Shown: positions 9,740-24,232 of the stretch, in pieces
Layout of the letters: each line of letters begins with the position of its first letter
Numbering within the stretch: position 1 is the stretch's first letter
DNA from: Archivesica marissinica
Lineage: Eukaryota > Mollusca > Bivalvia > Venerida > Vesicomyidae
DNA length: 64,000 bases
Reading direction: 5' to 3'
Assembly: GCA_014843695.1 (NCBI GenBank)
Contig: CM026386.1
Location: 14,420,106 to 14,484,105 of the forward strand
Notes under the pieces: generated by a model
What the model was told of the DNA's origin: nothing
The model's input: the letters and a program-made list of their open reading frames with translations, nothing else
Database searches by the model: none
Position numbers and translations under genes: made by a program

Positions 9740-12700
9740 CTAAGATGTGGCAGATACGAGGTCCATGTATAGATGTGGCAGATACGGGGTACATGTATAG
9801 ATGTGGCAGATACGAGGTACATGTATAGGTGTGGCAGATACGGGGTACATGTATAGATGTGGTAGATACGAGGTCCATGTATAGGTGTGGCAGATACGAG
9901 GTACATGTATAGGTGTGGCAGATACGAGGTCCATGTATAGATGTGGCAGATACGATGTCCATGTATAGATGTGGCAGATACGGGGTCCATGTATAGGTGT
10001 GGCAGATACGGGGTCCATGTATAGATGTGGCAGATACGGGGTACATGTATAGATGTGGCAGATACGGGGCACATGTATAGATGTGGCAGATACGGGGTCC
10101 ATGTATAGGTGTGGCAGATACGGGGTACATGTATAGGTGTGACAGATACGAGGTCCATGTATAGGTGTGACAGATATGGGGTACATGTATAGATGTGGCA
10201 GATACGAGGTCCATGTATAGGTGTGACAGATACGGGGTACATGTATAGGTGTGACAGATACGGGGTACATGTATAGATGTGGCAGATACGAGGTCCATAT
10301 ATAGATGTGGCAGATACGAGGTCCATGTATAGATGTGGCAGATACGAGGTACATGTATAGGTGTGGCAGATACGGGGTCCATGTATAGATGTGGCAGATA
10401 CGAGGTCCATGTATAGGTGTGGCAGATACGAGGTCCATGTATAGATGTGGTAGATACGAGGTACATGTATAGGTGTGGCAGATACGAGGTCCATGTATAG
10501 GTGTGGTAGATACGAGGTCCATGTATAGGTGTGGCAGATACGAGGTACATTTATAGGTGTGGCAGATACGAGGTCCATGTATAGGTGTGACAGATACGAG
10601 GTCCATGCATAGGTGTGGCAGATACGAGGTACATGTATAGGTGTGGCAGATACGAGGTCCATGTATAGGTGTGGCAGATACGAGGTACATGTATAGAGGT
10701 GGCATATACGAGGTCCATGTATAGGTGTGACAGATACGAGGTCCATGCATAGGTGTGACATATACGAGGTACATGTATAGATGTGGCAGATACGGGGTAC
10801 ATGTATAGATGTGACAGATACGAGGTCCATGTATAGATGTGATAGATACGAGGTCCATATATAGGTGTGGCAGATACGAGGTACATGTATAGAGGTGGCA
10901 TATACGAGGTCCATGTATAGATGTGACAGATACGAGGTACATGTATAGATGTGGCAGATACGATGTCAATGTATAGGTGTGGCAAATACGGGGTCCATGT
11001 ATAGGTGTGACAGATACGGGGTACATGTATAGGTGTGGCAGATACGAGGTCCATGTATAGATGTGGCAGATACGGGGTACATGTATAGATGTGGCAGATA
11101 CGAGGTACATGTATAGGTGTGACAGATACGGGGTACATGTATAGATGTGGTAGATACGAGGTCCATGTATAGGTGTGGCAGATACGAGGTACATGTATAG
11201 GTGTGGCAGATACGAGGTCCATGTATAGATGTGGCAGATACGATGTCCATGTATAGATGTGGCAGATACGGGGTCCATGTATAGGTGTGGCAGATACGGG
11301 GTCCATGTATAGATGTGGCAGATACGAGGTCCATGTATAGGTGTAGCAGATACGAGGTCCATGTATAGATGTGGTAGATACGAGGTACATGTATAGGTGT
11401 GGCAGATACGAGGTCCATGTATAGGTGTGGTAGATACGAGGTCCATGTATAGGTGTGGCAGATACGAGGTACATTTATAGGTGTGGCAGATACGAGGTCC
11501 ATGTATAGGTGTGACAGATACGAGGTCCATGCATAGGTGTGGCAGATACGAGGTACATGTATAGGTGTGGCAGATACGAGGTCCATGTATAGGTGTGGCA
11601 GATACGAGGTACATGTATAGAGGTGGCATATACGAGGTCCATGTATAGGTGTGACAGATACGAGGTCCATGCATAGGTGTGACATATACGAGGTACATGT
11701 ATAGATGTGGCAGATACGGGGTACATGTATAGATGTGACAGATACGAGGTCCATGTATAGATGTGATAGATACGAGGTCCATATATAGGTGTGGCAGATA
11801 CGAGGTACATGTATAGAGGTGGCATATACGAGGTCCATGTATAGATGTGACAGATACGAGGTACATGTATAGATGTGGCAGATACGGGGTACATGTATAG
11901 GTGAGGCATATACGAGGTCCATGTATAGGTGTGACAGATACGAGGTCCATGTATAGATGTGGCAGATACGAGGTCCATGTATAGATGTGGCAGATACGAG
12001 GTACATGTATAGATGTGACAGATACTAGGTCCATGTATAGATGTGGCAGATACGGGGTCCATGCATAGATGTGGCAGATACGAGATCCATGCATAGGTGT
12101 GGCAGATACGAGGTCCATGTACAGATGTGGCAGATACGAGGTACATGTATAGATGTGGCAGATACGGGGTACATGTATAGGTGTGACAGATACGGGGTAC
12201 ATGTATAAATGTGGCAGATACGAGGTCCATGTATAGATGTGGCAGATACGAGGTCCATGTATAGATGTGGCAAATACGGGGTACATGTATAGGTGTGGCA
12301 GATACGATGTCAATGTATAGGTGTGGCAAATACGGGGTCCATGTATAGGTGTGACAGATACGGGGTACATGTATAGGTGTGGCAGATACGAGGTCCATGT
12401 ATAGATGTGGCAGATACGGGGTACATGTATAGATGTGGCAGATACGAGGTACATGTATAGGTGTGGCAGATACGGGGTACATGTATAGATGTGGTAGATA
12501 CGAGGTCCATGTATAGGTGTGGCAGATACGAGGTACATGTATAGGTGTGGCAGATACGAGGTCCATGTATAGATGTGGCAGATACGATGTCCATGTATAT
12601 ATGTGGCAGATACGGGGTCCATGTATAGGTGTGGCAGATACGGGGTCCATGTATAGATGTGGCAGATACGGGGTACATGTATAGATGTGGCAGATACGAT

Positions 12701-15700
12701 GTCCATGTATAGATGTGGCAGATACGGGGTCCATGTATAGGTGTGGCAGATACGGGGTCCATGTATAGATGTGGCAGATACGGGGTACATGTATAGATGT
12801 GGCAGATACGGGGCACATGTATAGATGTGGCAGATACGGGGTCCATGTATAGGTGTGGCAGATACGGGGTACATGTATAGGTGTGGCAGATACGGGGTCC
12901 ATGTATAGGTGTGACAGATACGAGGTCCATGTATAGGTGTGACAGATATGGGGTACATGTATAGATGTGGCAGATACGAGGTCCATGTATAGGTGTGACA
13001 GATACGGGGTACATGTATAGGTGTGACAGATACGGGGTACATGTATAGATGTGGCAGATACGAGGTCCATATATAGATGTGGCAGATACGAGGTCCATGT
13101 ATAGATGTGGCAGATACGAGGTACATGTATAGGTGTGGCAGATACGGGGTCCATGTATAGATGTGGCAGATACGAGGTCCATGTATAGGTGTGGCAGATA
13201 CGAGGTCCATGTATAGATGTGGTAGATACGAGGTACATGTATAGGTGTGGCAGATACGAGGTCCATGTATAGGTGTGGTAGATACGAGGTCCATGTATAG
13301 GTGTGGCAGATACGAGGTACATTTATAGGTGTGGCAGATACGAGGTCCATGTATAGGTGTGACAGATACGAGGTCCATGCATAGGTGTGGCAGATACGAG
13401 GTACATGTATAGGTGTGGCAGATACGAGGTCCATGTATAGGTGTGGCAGATACGAGGTACATGTATAGAGGTGGCATATACGAGGTCCATGTATAGGTGT
13501 GACAGATACGAGGTCCATGCATAGGTGTGACATATACGAGGTACATGTATAGATGTGGCAGATACGGGGTACATGTATAGATGTGACAGATACGAGGTCC
13601 ATGTATAGATGTGATAGATACGAGGTCCATATATAGGTGTGGCAGATACGAGGTACATGTATAGAGGTGGCATATACGAGGTCCATGTATAGATGTGACA
13701 GATACGAGGTACATGTATAGATGTGGCAGATACGATGTCAATGTATAGGTGTGGCAAATACGGGGTCCATGTATAGGTGTGACAGATACGGGGTACATGT
13801 ATAGGTGTGGCAGATACGAGGTCCATGTATAGATGTGGCAGATACGGGGTACATGTATAGATGTGGCAGATACGAGGTACATGTATAGGTGTGACAGATA
13901 CGGGGTACATGTATAGATGTGGTAGATACGAGGTCCATGTATAGGTGTGGCAGATACGAGGTACATGTATAGGTGTGGCAGATACGAGGTCCATGTATAG
14001 ATGTGGCAGATACGATGTCCATGTATAGATGTGGCAGATACGGGGTCCATGTATAGGTGTGGCAGATACGGGGTCCATGTATAGATGTGGCAGATACGAG
14101 GTCCATGTATAGGTGTAGCAGATACGAGGTCCATGTATAGATGTGGTAGATACGAGGTACATGTATAGGTGTGGCAGATACGAGGTCCATGTATAGGTGT
14201 GGTAGATACGAGGTCCATGTATAGGTGTGGCAGATACGAGGTACATTTATAGGTGTGGCAGATACGAGGTCCATGTATAGGTGTGACAGATACGAGGTCC
14301 ATGCATAGGTGTGGCAGATACGAGGTACATGTATAGGTGTGGCAGATACGAGGTCCATGTATAGGTGTGGCAGATACGAGGTACATGTATAGAGGTGGCA
14401 TATACGAGGTCCATGTATAGGTGTGACAGATACGAGGTCCATGCATAGGTGTGACATATACGAGGTACATGTATAGATGTGGCAGATACGGGGTACATGT
14501 ATAGATGTGACAGATACGAGGTCCATGTATAGATGTGATAGATACGAGGTCCATATATAGGTGTGGCAGATACGAGGTACATGTATAGAGGTGGCATATA
14601 CGAGGTCCATGTATAGATGTGACAGATACGAGGTACATGTATAGATGTGGCAGATACGAGTCATGTATAGGTGTGGCAATACGGGTCCATGTATAGGTGT
14701 GACAGATACGGGTACATGTATAGTGTGGCAGATACGAGGTCCATGTATAGATGTGGCAGATACGGGGTACATGTATAGATGTGGCAGATACGAGGTACAT
14801 GTATAGGTGTGCAGATACGGGGTACATATATAGGTGTGGCAGATACGAGGTACATGTATAGAGGTGGCATATACGAGGTCCATGTATAGATGTGACAGAT
14901 ACGAGGTACATGTATAGATGTGGCAGATACGGGGTACATGTATAGGTGAGGCATATACGAGGTCCATGTATAGGTGTGACAGATACGAGGTCCATGTATA
15001 GATGTGGCAGATACGAGGTCCATGTATAGATGTGGCAGATACGAGGTACATGTATAGATGTGACAGATACTAGGTCCATGTATAGATGTGGCAGATACGG
15101 GGTCCATGCATAGATGTGGCAGATACGAGATCCATGCATAGGTGTGGCAGATACGAGGTCCATGTACAGATGTGGCAGATACGAGGTACATGTATAGATG
15201 TGGCAGATACGGGGTACATGTATAGGTGTGACAGATACGGGGTACATGTATAAATGTGGCAGATACGAGGTCCATGTATAGATGTGGCAGATACGAGGTC
15301 CATGTATAGATGTGGCAAATACGGGGTACATGTATAGGTGTGGCAGATACGATGTCAATGTATAGGTGTGGCAAATACGGGGTCCATGTATAGGTGTGAC
15401 AGATACGGGGTACATGTATAGGTGTGGCAGATACGAGGTCCATGTATAGATGTGGCAGATACGGGGTACATGTATAGATGTGGCAGATACGAGGTACATG
15501 TATAGGTGTGGCAGATACGGGGTACATGTATAGATGTGGTAGATACGAGGTCCATGTATAGGTGTGGCAGATACGAGGTACATGTATAGGTGTGGCAGAT
15601 ACGAGGTCCATGTATAGATGTGGCAGATACGATGTCCATGTATAGATGTGGCAGATACGGGGTCCATGTATAGGTGTGGCAGATACGGGGTCCATGTATA

Positions 15701-18700
15701 GATGTGGCAGATACGGGGTACATGTATAGATGTGGCAGATACGGGGCACATGTATAGATGTGGCAGATACGGGGTCCATGTATAGGTGTGGCAGATACGG
15801 GGTACATGTATAGGTGTGGCAGATACGGGGTCCATGTATAGGTGTGACAGATACGAGGTCCATGTATAGGTGTGACAGATATGGGGTACATGTATAGATG
15901 TGGCAGATACGAGGTCCATGTATAGGTGTGACAGATACGGGGTACATGTATAGGTGTGACAGATACGGGGTACATGTATAGATGTGGCAGATACGAGGTC
16001 CATATATAGATGTGGCAGATACGAGGTCCATGTATAGATGTGGCAGATACGAGGTACATGTATAGGTGTGGCAGATACGGGGTCCATGTATAGATGTGGC
16101 AGATACGAGGTCCATGTATAGGTGTGGCAGATACGAGGTCCATGTATAGATGTGGTAGATACGAGGTACATGTATAGGTGTGGCAGATACGAGGTCCATG
16201 TATAGGTGTGGTAGATACGAGGTCCATGTATAGGTGTGGCAGATACGAGGTACATTTATAGGTGTGGCAGATACGAGGTCCATGTATAGGTGTGACAGAT
16301 ACGAGGTCCATGCATAGGTGTGGCAGATACGAGGTACATGTATAGGTGTGGCAGATACGAGGTCCATGTATAGGTGTGGCAGATACGAGGTACATGTATA
16401 GAGGTGGCATATACGAGGTCCATGTATAGGTGTGACAGATACGAGGTCCATGCATAGGTGTGACATATACGAGGTACATGTATAGATGTGGCAGATACGG
16501 GGTACATGTATAGATGTGACAGATACGAGGTCCATGTATAGATGTGATAGATACGAGGTCCATATATAGGTGTGGCAGATACGAGGTACATGTATAGAGG
16601 TGGCAATACGAGGTCCATGTATAGATGTGCATATACGAGGTCCATGTATAGATGTGACAGATACGAGGTACATGTATAGATGTGGCAGATACGGGGTACA
16701 TGTATAGGTGAGGCATATACGAGGTCCATGTATAGGTGTGACAGATACGAGGTCCATGTATAGATGTGGCAGATACGAGGTCCATGTATAGATGTGGCAG
16801 ATACGAGGTACATGTATAGATGTGACAGATACTAGGTCCATGTATAGATGTGGCAGATACGGGGTCCATGCATAGATGTGGCAGATACGAGATCCATGCA
16901 TAGGTGTGGCAGATACGAGGTCCATGTACAGATGTGGCAGATACGAGGTACATGTATAGATGTGGCAGATACGGGGTACATGTATAGGTGTGACAGATAC
17001 GGGGTACATGTATAAATGTGGCAGATACGAGGTCCATGTATAGATGTGGCAGATACGAGGTCCATGCATAGATGTGGCAGATACGAGGTACATGTATAGG
17101 TGTGGCAGATACGGGGTACATGTATAGGTGTGGCAGATACGAGGTGCGTGTATAGATGTGTCAGATACGAGGTCCATGTATAGGTGTGGCAGATACGGGG
17201 TACATGTATAGATGTGGCAGATACGGGGTACATGTATAGGTGTGGCAGATACGATGTCAATGTATAGATGTGACAGATACGAGGTCCATGTATATGTGTG
17301 GCATATATGATGTCAATGCATAGGTGTGGCAGATACGAGGTCCATGTATAGATGTGGCAGATACGGGGTACATGTATAGATGTGACAGATACGAGGTACA
17401 TGTATAGATGTGGCAGATACGAGGTACATGTATAGATGTGGCAGATACGAGGTCCATGTATAGGTGTGGCAGATACGGGGTCCATGTATAGGTGTGGCAG
17501 ATACGGGGTCCATGTATAGATGTGGCAGATACGAGGTACATGTATAGATGTGACAGATACGGGGTACATGTATAGGTGTGGCAGATACGGGGTACATGTA
17601 TATATGTGGCAGATACGAGGTCTATGTATAGGTGTGGCAGATACGAGGTCCATGTATAGGTGTGGCAGATACGGGGTACATGTATAGGTGTGGCAGATAC
17701 GGGGTCCATGTATAGATGTGGTAGATACGAGGTCCATGTATAGGTGTGGCAGATACGAGGTCCATGTATAGGTGTGGCAGATACGGGGTACATGTATAGA
17801 TGTGGCAGATACGAGGTCCATGTATAGGTGTGGCATATACGAGGTCCATGTATAGGTGTGGCATATACGAGGTACATGAATAGATGTGGCAGATACGGGG
17901 TTCATGTATAGGTGTGGCAGATACGAGGTCCATGTATAGGTGTGGAAGATACGGGGTACATGTATAGATGTGACATTTACGAGGTACATGTATAGGTGTG
18001 GCAGATACGAGGTCCATGTATAGGTGTGGCAGATACGGGGTCCATGTATAGATGTGGCAGATACGAGGTACATGTATAGATGTGGCAGATACGGGGTACA
18101 TGTATAGGTGTGGCAGATACGGGGTACATGTATAGGTGTGGCAGATACGGGGTACATGTATAGGTGTGGCAGATACGGGGTCCATGTATAGATGTGGCAG
18201 ATACGAGGTACATGTATAGATGTGGCAGATACGGGGTACATGTATAGGTGTGGCAGATACGGGGTACATGTATAGGTGTGGCAGATACGAGGTACATGTA
18301 TAGGTGTGGCAGATACGAGGTCCATGTATAGGTGTGGTAGATACGAGGTCCATGTATAGATGTGGCAGATACGAGGTCCATGTATAGGTGTGGCAGATAC
18401 GGGGTACATGTATAGGTGTGGCAGATACGAGGTACATGCATAGGTGTGGCATATACGAGGTTCATGTATAGGTGTGGCAGATACGAGGTCCATATATAGG
18501 TGTGGCAGATACGAGGTCCATGTATAGATGTGGCAGATACGAGGTCCATGTATAGGTGTGGCAGATACGGGGTCCATGTATAGGTGTGGCAGATACGGGG
18601 TCCATGTATAGGTGTGGCAGATACAGGGTCCATGTATAGATGTGGCAGATACGAGGTACATGTATAGATGTGGCAGATACGGGGTACATGTATAGGTGTG

Positions 18701-19882
18701 GCAGATACGGGGTACATGTATAGGTGTGGCAGATACGAGGTACATGTATAGGTGTGGCAGATACGAGGTCCATGTATAGGTGTGGCAGATACGGGGTACA
18801 TGTATAGGTGTGGCAGATACGGGGTACATGTATAGGTGTGTAGATACGAGGTACATGTATAGGTGTGGCAGATACGAGGTCCATGTATAGGTGTGGCAGA
18901 TACGAGGTCCATGTATAGATGTGGCAGATACGAGGTCCATGTATAGGTGTGGCAGATACGGGGTACATGTATAGGTGTGGCAGATACGAGGTACATGTAT
19001 AGGTGTGGCATATACGAGGTTCATGTATAGGTGTGGCAGATACGAGGTCCATGTATAGATGTGGCAGATACGAGGTCCATGTATAGGTGTGGCAGATACG
19101 GGGTCCATGTATAGGTGTGGCAGATACAGGGTCCATGTATAGATGTGGCAGATACGAGGTACATGTATAGATGTGGCAGATACGAGGTCCATGTATAGGT
19201 GTGGCAGATACGAGGTACATGTATATATGTGGCAGATACGAGGTCCATGTATAGGTGTGGCAGATACGGGGTACATGTATATATGTGGCAGATACGAGGT
19301 CTATATATAGGTGTGGCAGATACGAGGTCCATGTATAGGTGTGGCAGATACGGGGTACATGTATAGGTGTGGCAGATACGGGGTCCATGTATAGATGTGG
19401 TAGATACGTGGTCCATGTATAGGTGTGGCAGATACGAGGTCCATGTATAGGTTTGGCAGATACGAGGTCCATGTATAGGTGTGGTAGATACGAGGTCCAT
19501 GTATATGTGTGGCAGATACGGGGTCCATGTATAGATGTGGCAGATACGAGGTCCATGTATAGGTGTGGCAGATACGAGGTCCATGTATAGGTGTGGCAGA
19601 TACGAGGTCCATGTATATGTGTGGCAGATACGGGGTACATGTATATGTGTGGCAGATACGGGGTACATGTATAGGTGTGGCAGATACGAGGTCCATGTAT
19701 ATGTGTGGCAGATACGAGGTCCATGTATAGGTGTGGCAGATACGAGGTCCATGTATAGGTGTGGCAGATACGAGGTCCATGCATAGGTGTGGCAGATACG
19801 AGGTACATGTATAGATGTGGCAGATACGAGGTACATGTATAGATGTGGCAGATACGGGGTCCATGTATAGATGTGGCAGAAA
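9740..19882. repeat. 10.1-kb satellite of 28-bp units with higher-order repeats
   Basis: Unit close to 'gtggcagatacgaggtcc' + 'atgtatagat', with a limited set of variants (a/g after 'tata', c/a in 'tccatg'/'tacatg', gg/ga). A 28-bp unit cycles through three frames; on the minus strand none of the three contains a stop, which produces overlapping ORFs up to 2171 codons with a 28-residue period. The rare marker 'gaggtacatttatag' recurs near 10548, 11472, 13319, 14243 and 16253: spacings 924 (33 units), 1848 (66 units), 924 and about 2010. Units before 17.2 kb are organised in these higher-order blocks; after that the variants are more mixed. Confidence 0.97.
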
Positions 19883-20225
19883 AGATCTCCATGTATTCGT
19901 GACCCATACAAGTTCCATGCGTAGATGCAACAGATACAAAATTCCGATTTGCTTTGAATCTGATTATCAAAAGTATGTGGAAATGTGATAGCGATTCGAA
20001 GACAAAATATGTCATAAATTACACAAAACGCAAGTATAAAGCTGGAAATAATTTATTTTTTGTACGAGACATGGTCGGTATAACTCTCGACGGAGATAAC
20101 AAAGTATAAACATTGACATAATATATTATAACACTGATTTATCACATGTATGACAAAGCTTTCATCCTTATGCCACACCTACTCCTGTATTATATCACAT
20201 TCGGACATATCGCAATATTTAAAGA
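19883..20225. other. AT-rich flank, nothing supported
   Basis: Transition from the satellite (decayed units to about 19930) to unique AT-rich sequence with no exon signature. Confidence 0.4.
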
Positions 20226-20226
20226 A

Positions 20227-20366
20227 TGAATCATGAGTTAATAGTTTCCATCGGGGTATGAACTACATTTGACGTGGTGTGTGAAGTCCGAAGTCATCCA
20301 CGCTAACCTTAAACACGCCCAATGTAGTTCATATCCCCGATGGAAACTATTAACCCACGATTCATT
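20227..20366. mobile_element. hairpin MITE-like inverted repeat
   Basis: The left arm 'tgaatcatgagttaatagtt...ggtatgaactacattt' is mirrored by the right arm 'aatgtagttcatatcccc...aactattaacccacgattca'. The arms are about 44 bp and the loop about 50 bp. Non-coding foldback element. Confidence 0.7.
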
Positions 20367-21060
20367 ACTAATAAATTACATTAATTATTCTCTTCAATGG
20401 CACAAAGAAAATATAGCACACTTTGCATGTAAACTGTTTTTAGTCTATATTTACAACTGACCATGTGCCGGAACAGTTAAATAGATCATCCATGGAACAG
20501 AGTAATATGTAAGACACGCCTCTTCACGCGGCGAACACTGCCTAACACTGCGAATGCGCATGCCCGTAACTTCGAGCGCGCATGTCAGCTGCATATCATT
20601 AGTTGGAAACTCTAATACGAAAATATATACAATCAGGGCACATACGTTCATCGAAAGAAATACAATAGCAATGTAAAGATTAACATTAGGATGCCTACAC
20701 TCCCAAAACATAACTTCAAATTAGATTTTAAAAATCTGATTTTTCCAATTACATAAGCCCATACATATATATATATATATATATATCAAATGACAATGTA
20801 AGTCTCTCGTATAATTCAATACTTTGCCATACTTTTCAATAGCAAATAACATTTAATTTGGATTCATTAATAATTAATCAAATTTGGTTTGGATTCAACA
20901 AACAGCTATTCAATGAAGCAAAGGCAAAGACTAGTGGCTTATATTCAAAACATGTTTTACATTGTACAGTATTTTAGAATAGTTTTACTACTCATATATA
21001 CATAATTTCTGGTCAAACATGTGATCATTATCCAGATCATTTCAGAAAACCAATAATTGT
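20367..21060. other. AT-rich stretch
   Basis: Contains an (at)n microsatellite near 20766-20786. No exon evidence on either strand. Confidence 0.4.
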
Positions 21061-21069
21061 TGATTATTC

Positions 21070-21556
21070 TTATGTGCATCATTGTTGTGCCTATGGAAAG
21101 TCAGGGGAGGTAACTGGAGTCACTGATTGTGGCTACATAACCCCTGCTTACTTATGTGGTCCATTGTTGCGTCTATGGAAAGGCAGGGGAGGTAACTGGA
21201 TCCACTGATTGGGGCTACATAACCCCTGCTTACTTATGTGATCCATTGTTGCTCCGCTCTGGATGGTCAGGGGAGGTAACTGGAGTCACTGATTGGGGCT
21301 ACATAACCCCTGCTTACTTATGTGGTCCATTGTTGCGCCCATGGAGTCAGGGGAGGTAACTGGAGCTACTGATTGGGGCTACATAACCCCTGCTTACTTA
21401 TGTGGTCCATTGTTGCGTCTATGGAAAGTCAGGGGAGGTAAGTGGAGCCACTGATTGGGGCTACATAACCCCTGCTTACTTATGTGGTCCATTGTTGCTC
21501 CGCTCTGGAAAGTCAGGGGAGGTAACTGGAGTCACTACATAACCCCTGCTTACTTA
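21070..21556. repeat. about 83-bp tandem repeat, 6 copies
   Basis: Units carry 'tgattggggctacataaccc', 'ctgcttacttatgtggtcca', 'ttgttgc', 'caggggaggtaactgga'. Two unit types differ by 'gcgtctatgga' versus 'gctccgctctgga' and alternate irregularly. Confidence 0.9.
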
Positions 21557-22832
21557 TGCTAGGTTCAACGAAAATACCCACCCAACAAAATAATACATTG
21601 CAACAAAATTCTCATTCCAACACAGTTAAGAACAAAAACATTTCACGATTGACAGTGCAATTGGGTAAAATCTTTTGCATTTATTACAGAGTGCCATTTT
21701 TGACGTCAAATGTCAGAATCTCATCAGAATGGCTAAGAAATAATAAATACCCAATTAGGACTGAAAACAGCAACTGTTCAGCTGTATTATCACACCAATG
21801 AGATCATGCACAGGTAATGCAGTCATTCCAATTATATATAACCTGGATGGTGTGAAACAACACACCGTCTTTTTGATGGGAAAAGATATAACAGATATTT
21901 GTGTTCACTTGTGTAAGATTGGATTTATTTCATCGAGTGATCACCACAATTTGTATTTCCACAAGTGGTGATTGCCACAAATTGAAAAATCATTATTCCC
22001 GTGATAACAAGATGAAATAAATCAATACATACACTAATGGACACAAATCTGGTTTCTTTTATGATTTCCAATGATTTTTAGCTACTAGATTTTTCATCCA
22101 CTTTTAAATGTTTTTACTTCCCCTGTCGGAAGCCTCATTTCACTTCAACACACAACCACACAACAACTTATGTTAGTGCAAATGTTGGCAATAAAAAATA
22201 GTTCCCGTATAATTTTCAAGTTAGTTTCTGTCTACTGTCACAATTGAAAAAATGACAGACAAAACAAATTAGAGCATACTATTTTATAATCAACTGGTTA
22301 TGATTGTCAGAAAGTAGCTACAACAGTATTTGCAACTAAATAAAATTTTGAAAATAACAAAAATAAAAGATTAAGTTTGTGTGAAATATGAAGTGACCTG
22401 TAGGTAATTCATAAATGTCGTTTGTGAAATAAAACAAGATTTTTTTGCTTTATTAAGCTGCTACGCTTTTCAGGCAAATGCTACAAAGGAATATGAAACA
22501 CAAGCAGTGGCAAAGAAAATACCATCTTACACTGTTTCAAAACAGTGAAAGATAGCATTTCCGTTCACTGAGAAAACTCAATCCTTCATTGGAAAGCATA
22601 ATAGAAATGTTGATACAGGTAAACAAAATCACGACAATTGGTAACTACCTATAATTAATTACAAATGAATTTCATACTGATATGATACAAAAACATAATG
22701 CTGTAAATATCGACTGGTCCATAAATATTAAAACAAATGAATGAACTATTTATTCCAAGTCTGCTACTGGTTCATATCAACATTGTGAATAAAACTATAT
22801 CTGTGGTATCAGTTAACTACGTCATGATTTTA
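21557..22832. other. AT-rich stretch without supported features
   Basis: ORFs are short and lack codon-like character or domains; no paired splice sites with conserved coding content were found. Confidence 0.35.
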
Positions 22833-23706
22833 GTGTGGCGTCCATGGTCCAGTGGTAGAGTGTCAGATTTGGATTCTATGGGTTTGATACTCTGTCATGG
22901 CATGCATGTACCATCCTTTAGTGTGGCGTCCATGGTCCAGTGTCAGATTTGGATTCTATGGGTTCGATACTCTGTCATGGCATGCATGTACCATCCTTTA
23001 GTGTGGCGTCCGTGGTCCAGTGGTAGAGTGTCAGATTTGGATTCTATGGGTTTGATACTCTGTCATGGCATGCATGTACCATCCTTTAGTGTGGCGTCCG
23101 TGGTCCAGTGGTAGAGTGTCAGATTTGGATTCTATGGGTTTGATACTCTGTCATGGCATGCATGTACCATCCTTTAGTGTGGCGTCCGTGGTCCAGTGGT
23201 AGAGTGTCAGATTTGGATTCTATGGGTTTGATACTCTGTCATGGCATGCATGTACCATCCTTTAGTGTGGCATCCATGGTCCAGTGGTAGAGTGTCAGAT
23301 TTGGATTCTATGGGTTCGATACTCTGTCATGGCATGCATGTACCATCCTTTAGTGTGGCGTCCATGGTCCAGTGGTAGAGTGTCAGATTTGGATTCTATG
23401 GGTTCGATACTCTGTCATGGCATGCATGTACCATCCTTTAGTGTGGCGTCCGTGGTCCAGTGGTAGAGTGTCAGATTTGGATTCTATGGGTTCGATACTC
23501 TGTCATGGCATGCATGTACCATCCTTTAGTGTGGCGTCCGTGGTCCAGTGGTAGAGTGTCAGATTTGGATTCTATGGGTTCGATACTCTGTCATGGCATG
23601 CATGTACCATCCTTTAGTGTGGCGTCCGTGGTCCAGTGGTAGAGTGTCAGATTTGGATTCTATGGGTTCAATACTCTGTCATGGCATGCATGTACCAGCC
23701 TTTACA
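22833..23706 (+). repeat. 88-bp tandem array of a tRNA-like SINE head, 10 copies
   Basis: Units begin 'gtgtggcgtccatggtccag' at 22833, 22921, 23001, 23089, 23177, 23265, 23353, 23441, 23529 and 23617. The third spacing is 80 because the second unit lacks 8 bp ('gtggtaga'). Each unit has an A-box-like 'tggtccagtggtagagtg' and, about 20 bp on, a B-box-like 'gggttcgatactc', the internal Pol III promoter layout of tRNA-derived SINEs. The head matches the SINE at 43256-43490 ('gtggcatccatggttgagtg', 'gggttcgatactc'). Confidence 0.85.
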
Positions 23707-23997
23707 GCTTACATATTGCACCGTGTTTGAAACCACCTTCAAAAATAGGACATATATAATTAATTATCAATACAAAAATTATGACATATAATTTAATCAA
23801 CACAAAACAATATGACATACAGTCTACAACTGTTATGTCGAATTCCATCGGGACCGAACAAAATACTTCGATATAACCGAAGTTTGACGTAGCGATTCTA
23901 TATAAACAGATTCAGTTATATGTAATTGATAGTGTCTGAAATGGGACTTTGATCCGACTTCGAGATAACCGGAGAATTCGACACAACCGACTTTGAA

Positions 23998-24232
23998 AGT
24001 CGTGATAGCGCAGTGGATGCGCGTTCGCTTCAGGTGCGAAAGGTCCGGAGTTCGAGCCCCACTGGAGCCGTTACGATTGTGCCCTTAGGCAAGGCATTTA
24101 AATTCCACATTGCCTCTTCTCTCTCCCTCGTGGCGATGGATTCCATCAGGAATGAGGTCTCGAGAGTGATTTATGTAAGTTGAAATAACTTGTTTCGCAA
24201 TCGAGCTAAAATAAATTTGTATAAATAAACCG
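23998..24232 (+). mobile_element. tRNA-derived SINE family S2
   Basis: The head 'gtcgtgatagcgcagtggat' with B-box 'ggagttcgagcccc' is followed by the body 'gattgtgcccttaggcaagg', 'cgtggcgatggattccatca', and an A/T-rich tail 'gctaaaataaatttgtataa'. Further copies at 29475, 36066 and, diverged, 43570. Confidence 0.85.

Noticed and set aside
9740..16255. 2171-codon ORF on the minus strand and its overlapping partners
   Set aside because: It is an exact product of a 28-bp repeat without stops; all three frames of that strand encode the same periodic peptide, and frame-shifting dropouts do not matter to it. No start context, splice sites or domain.
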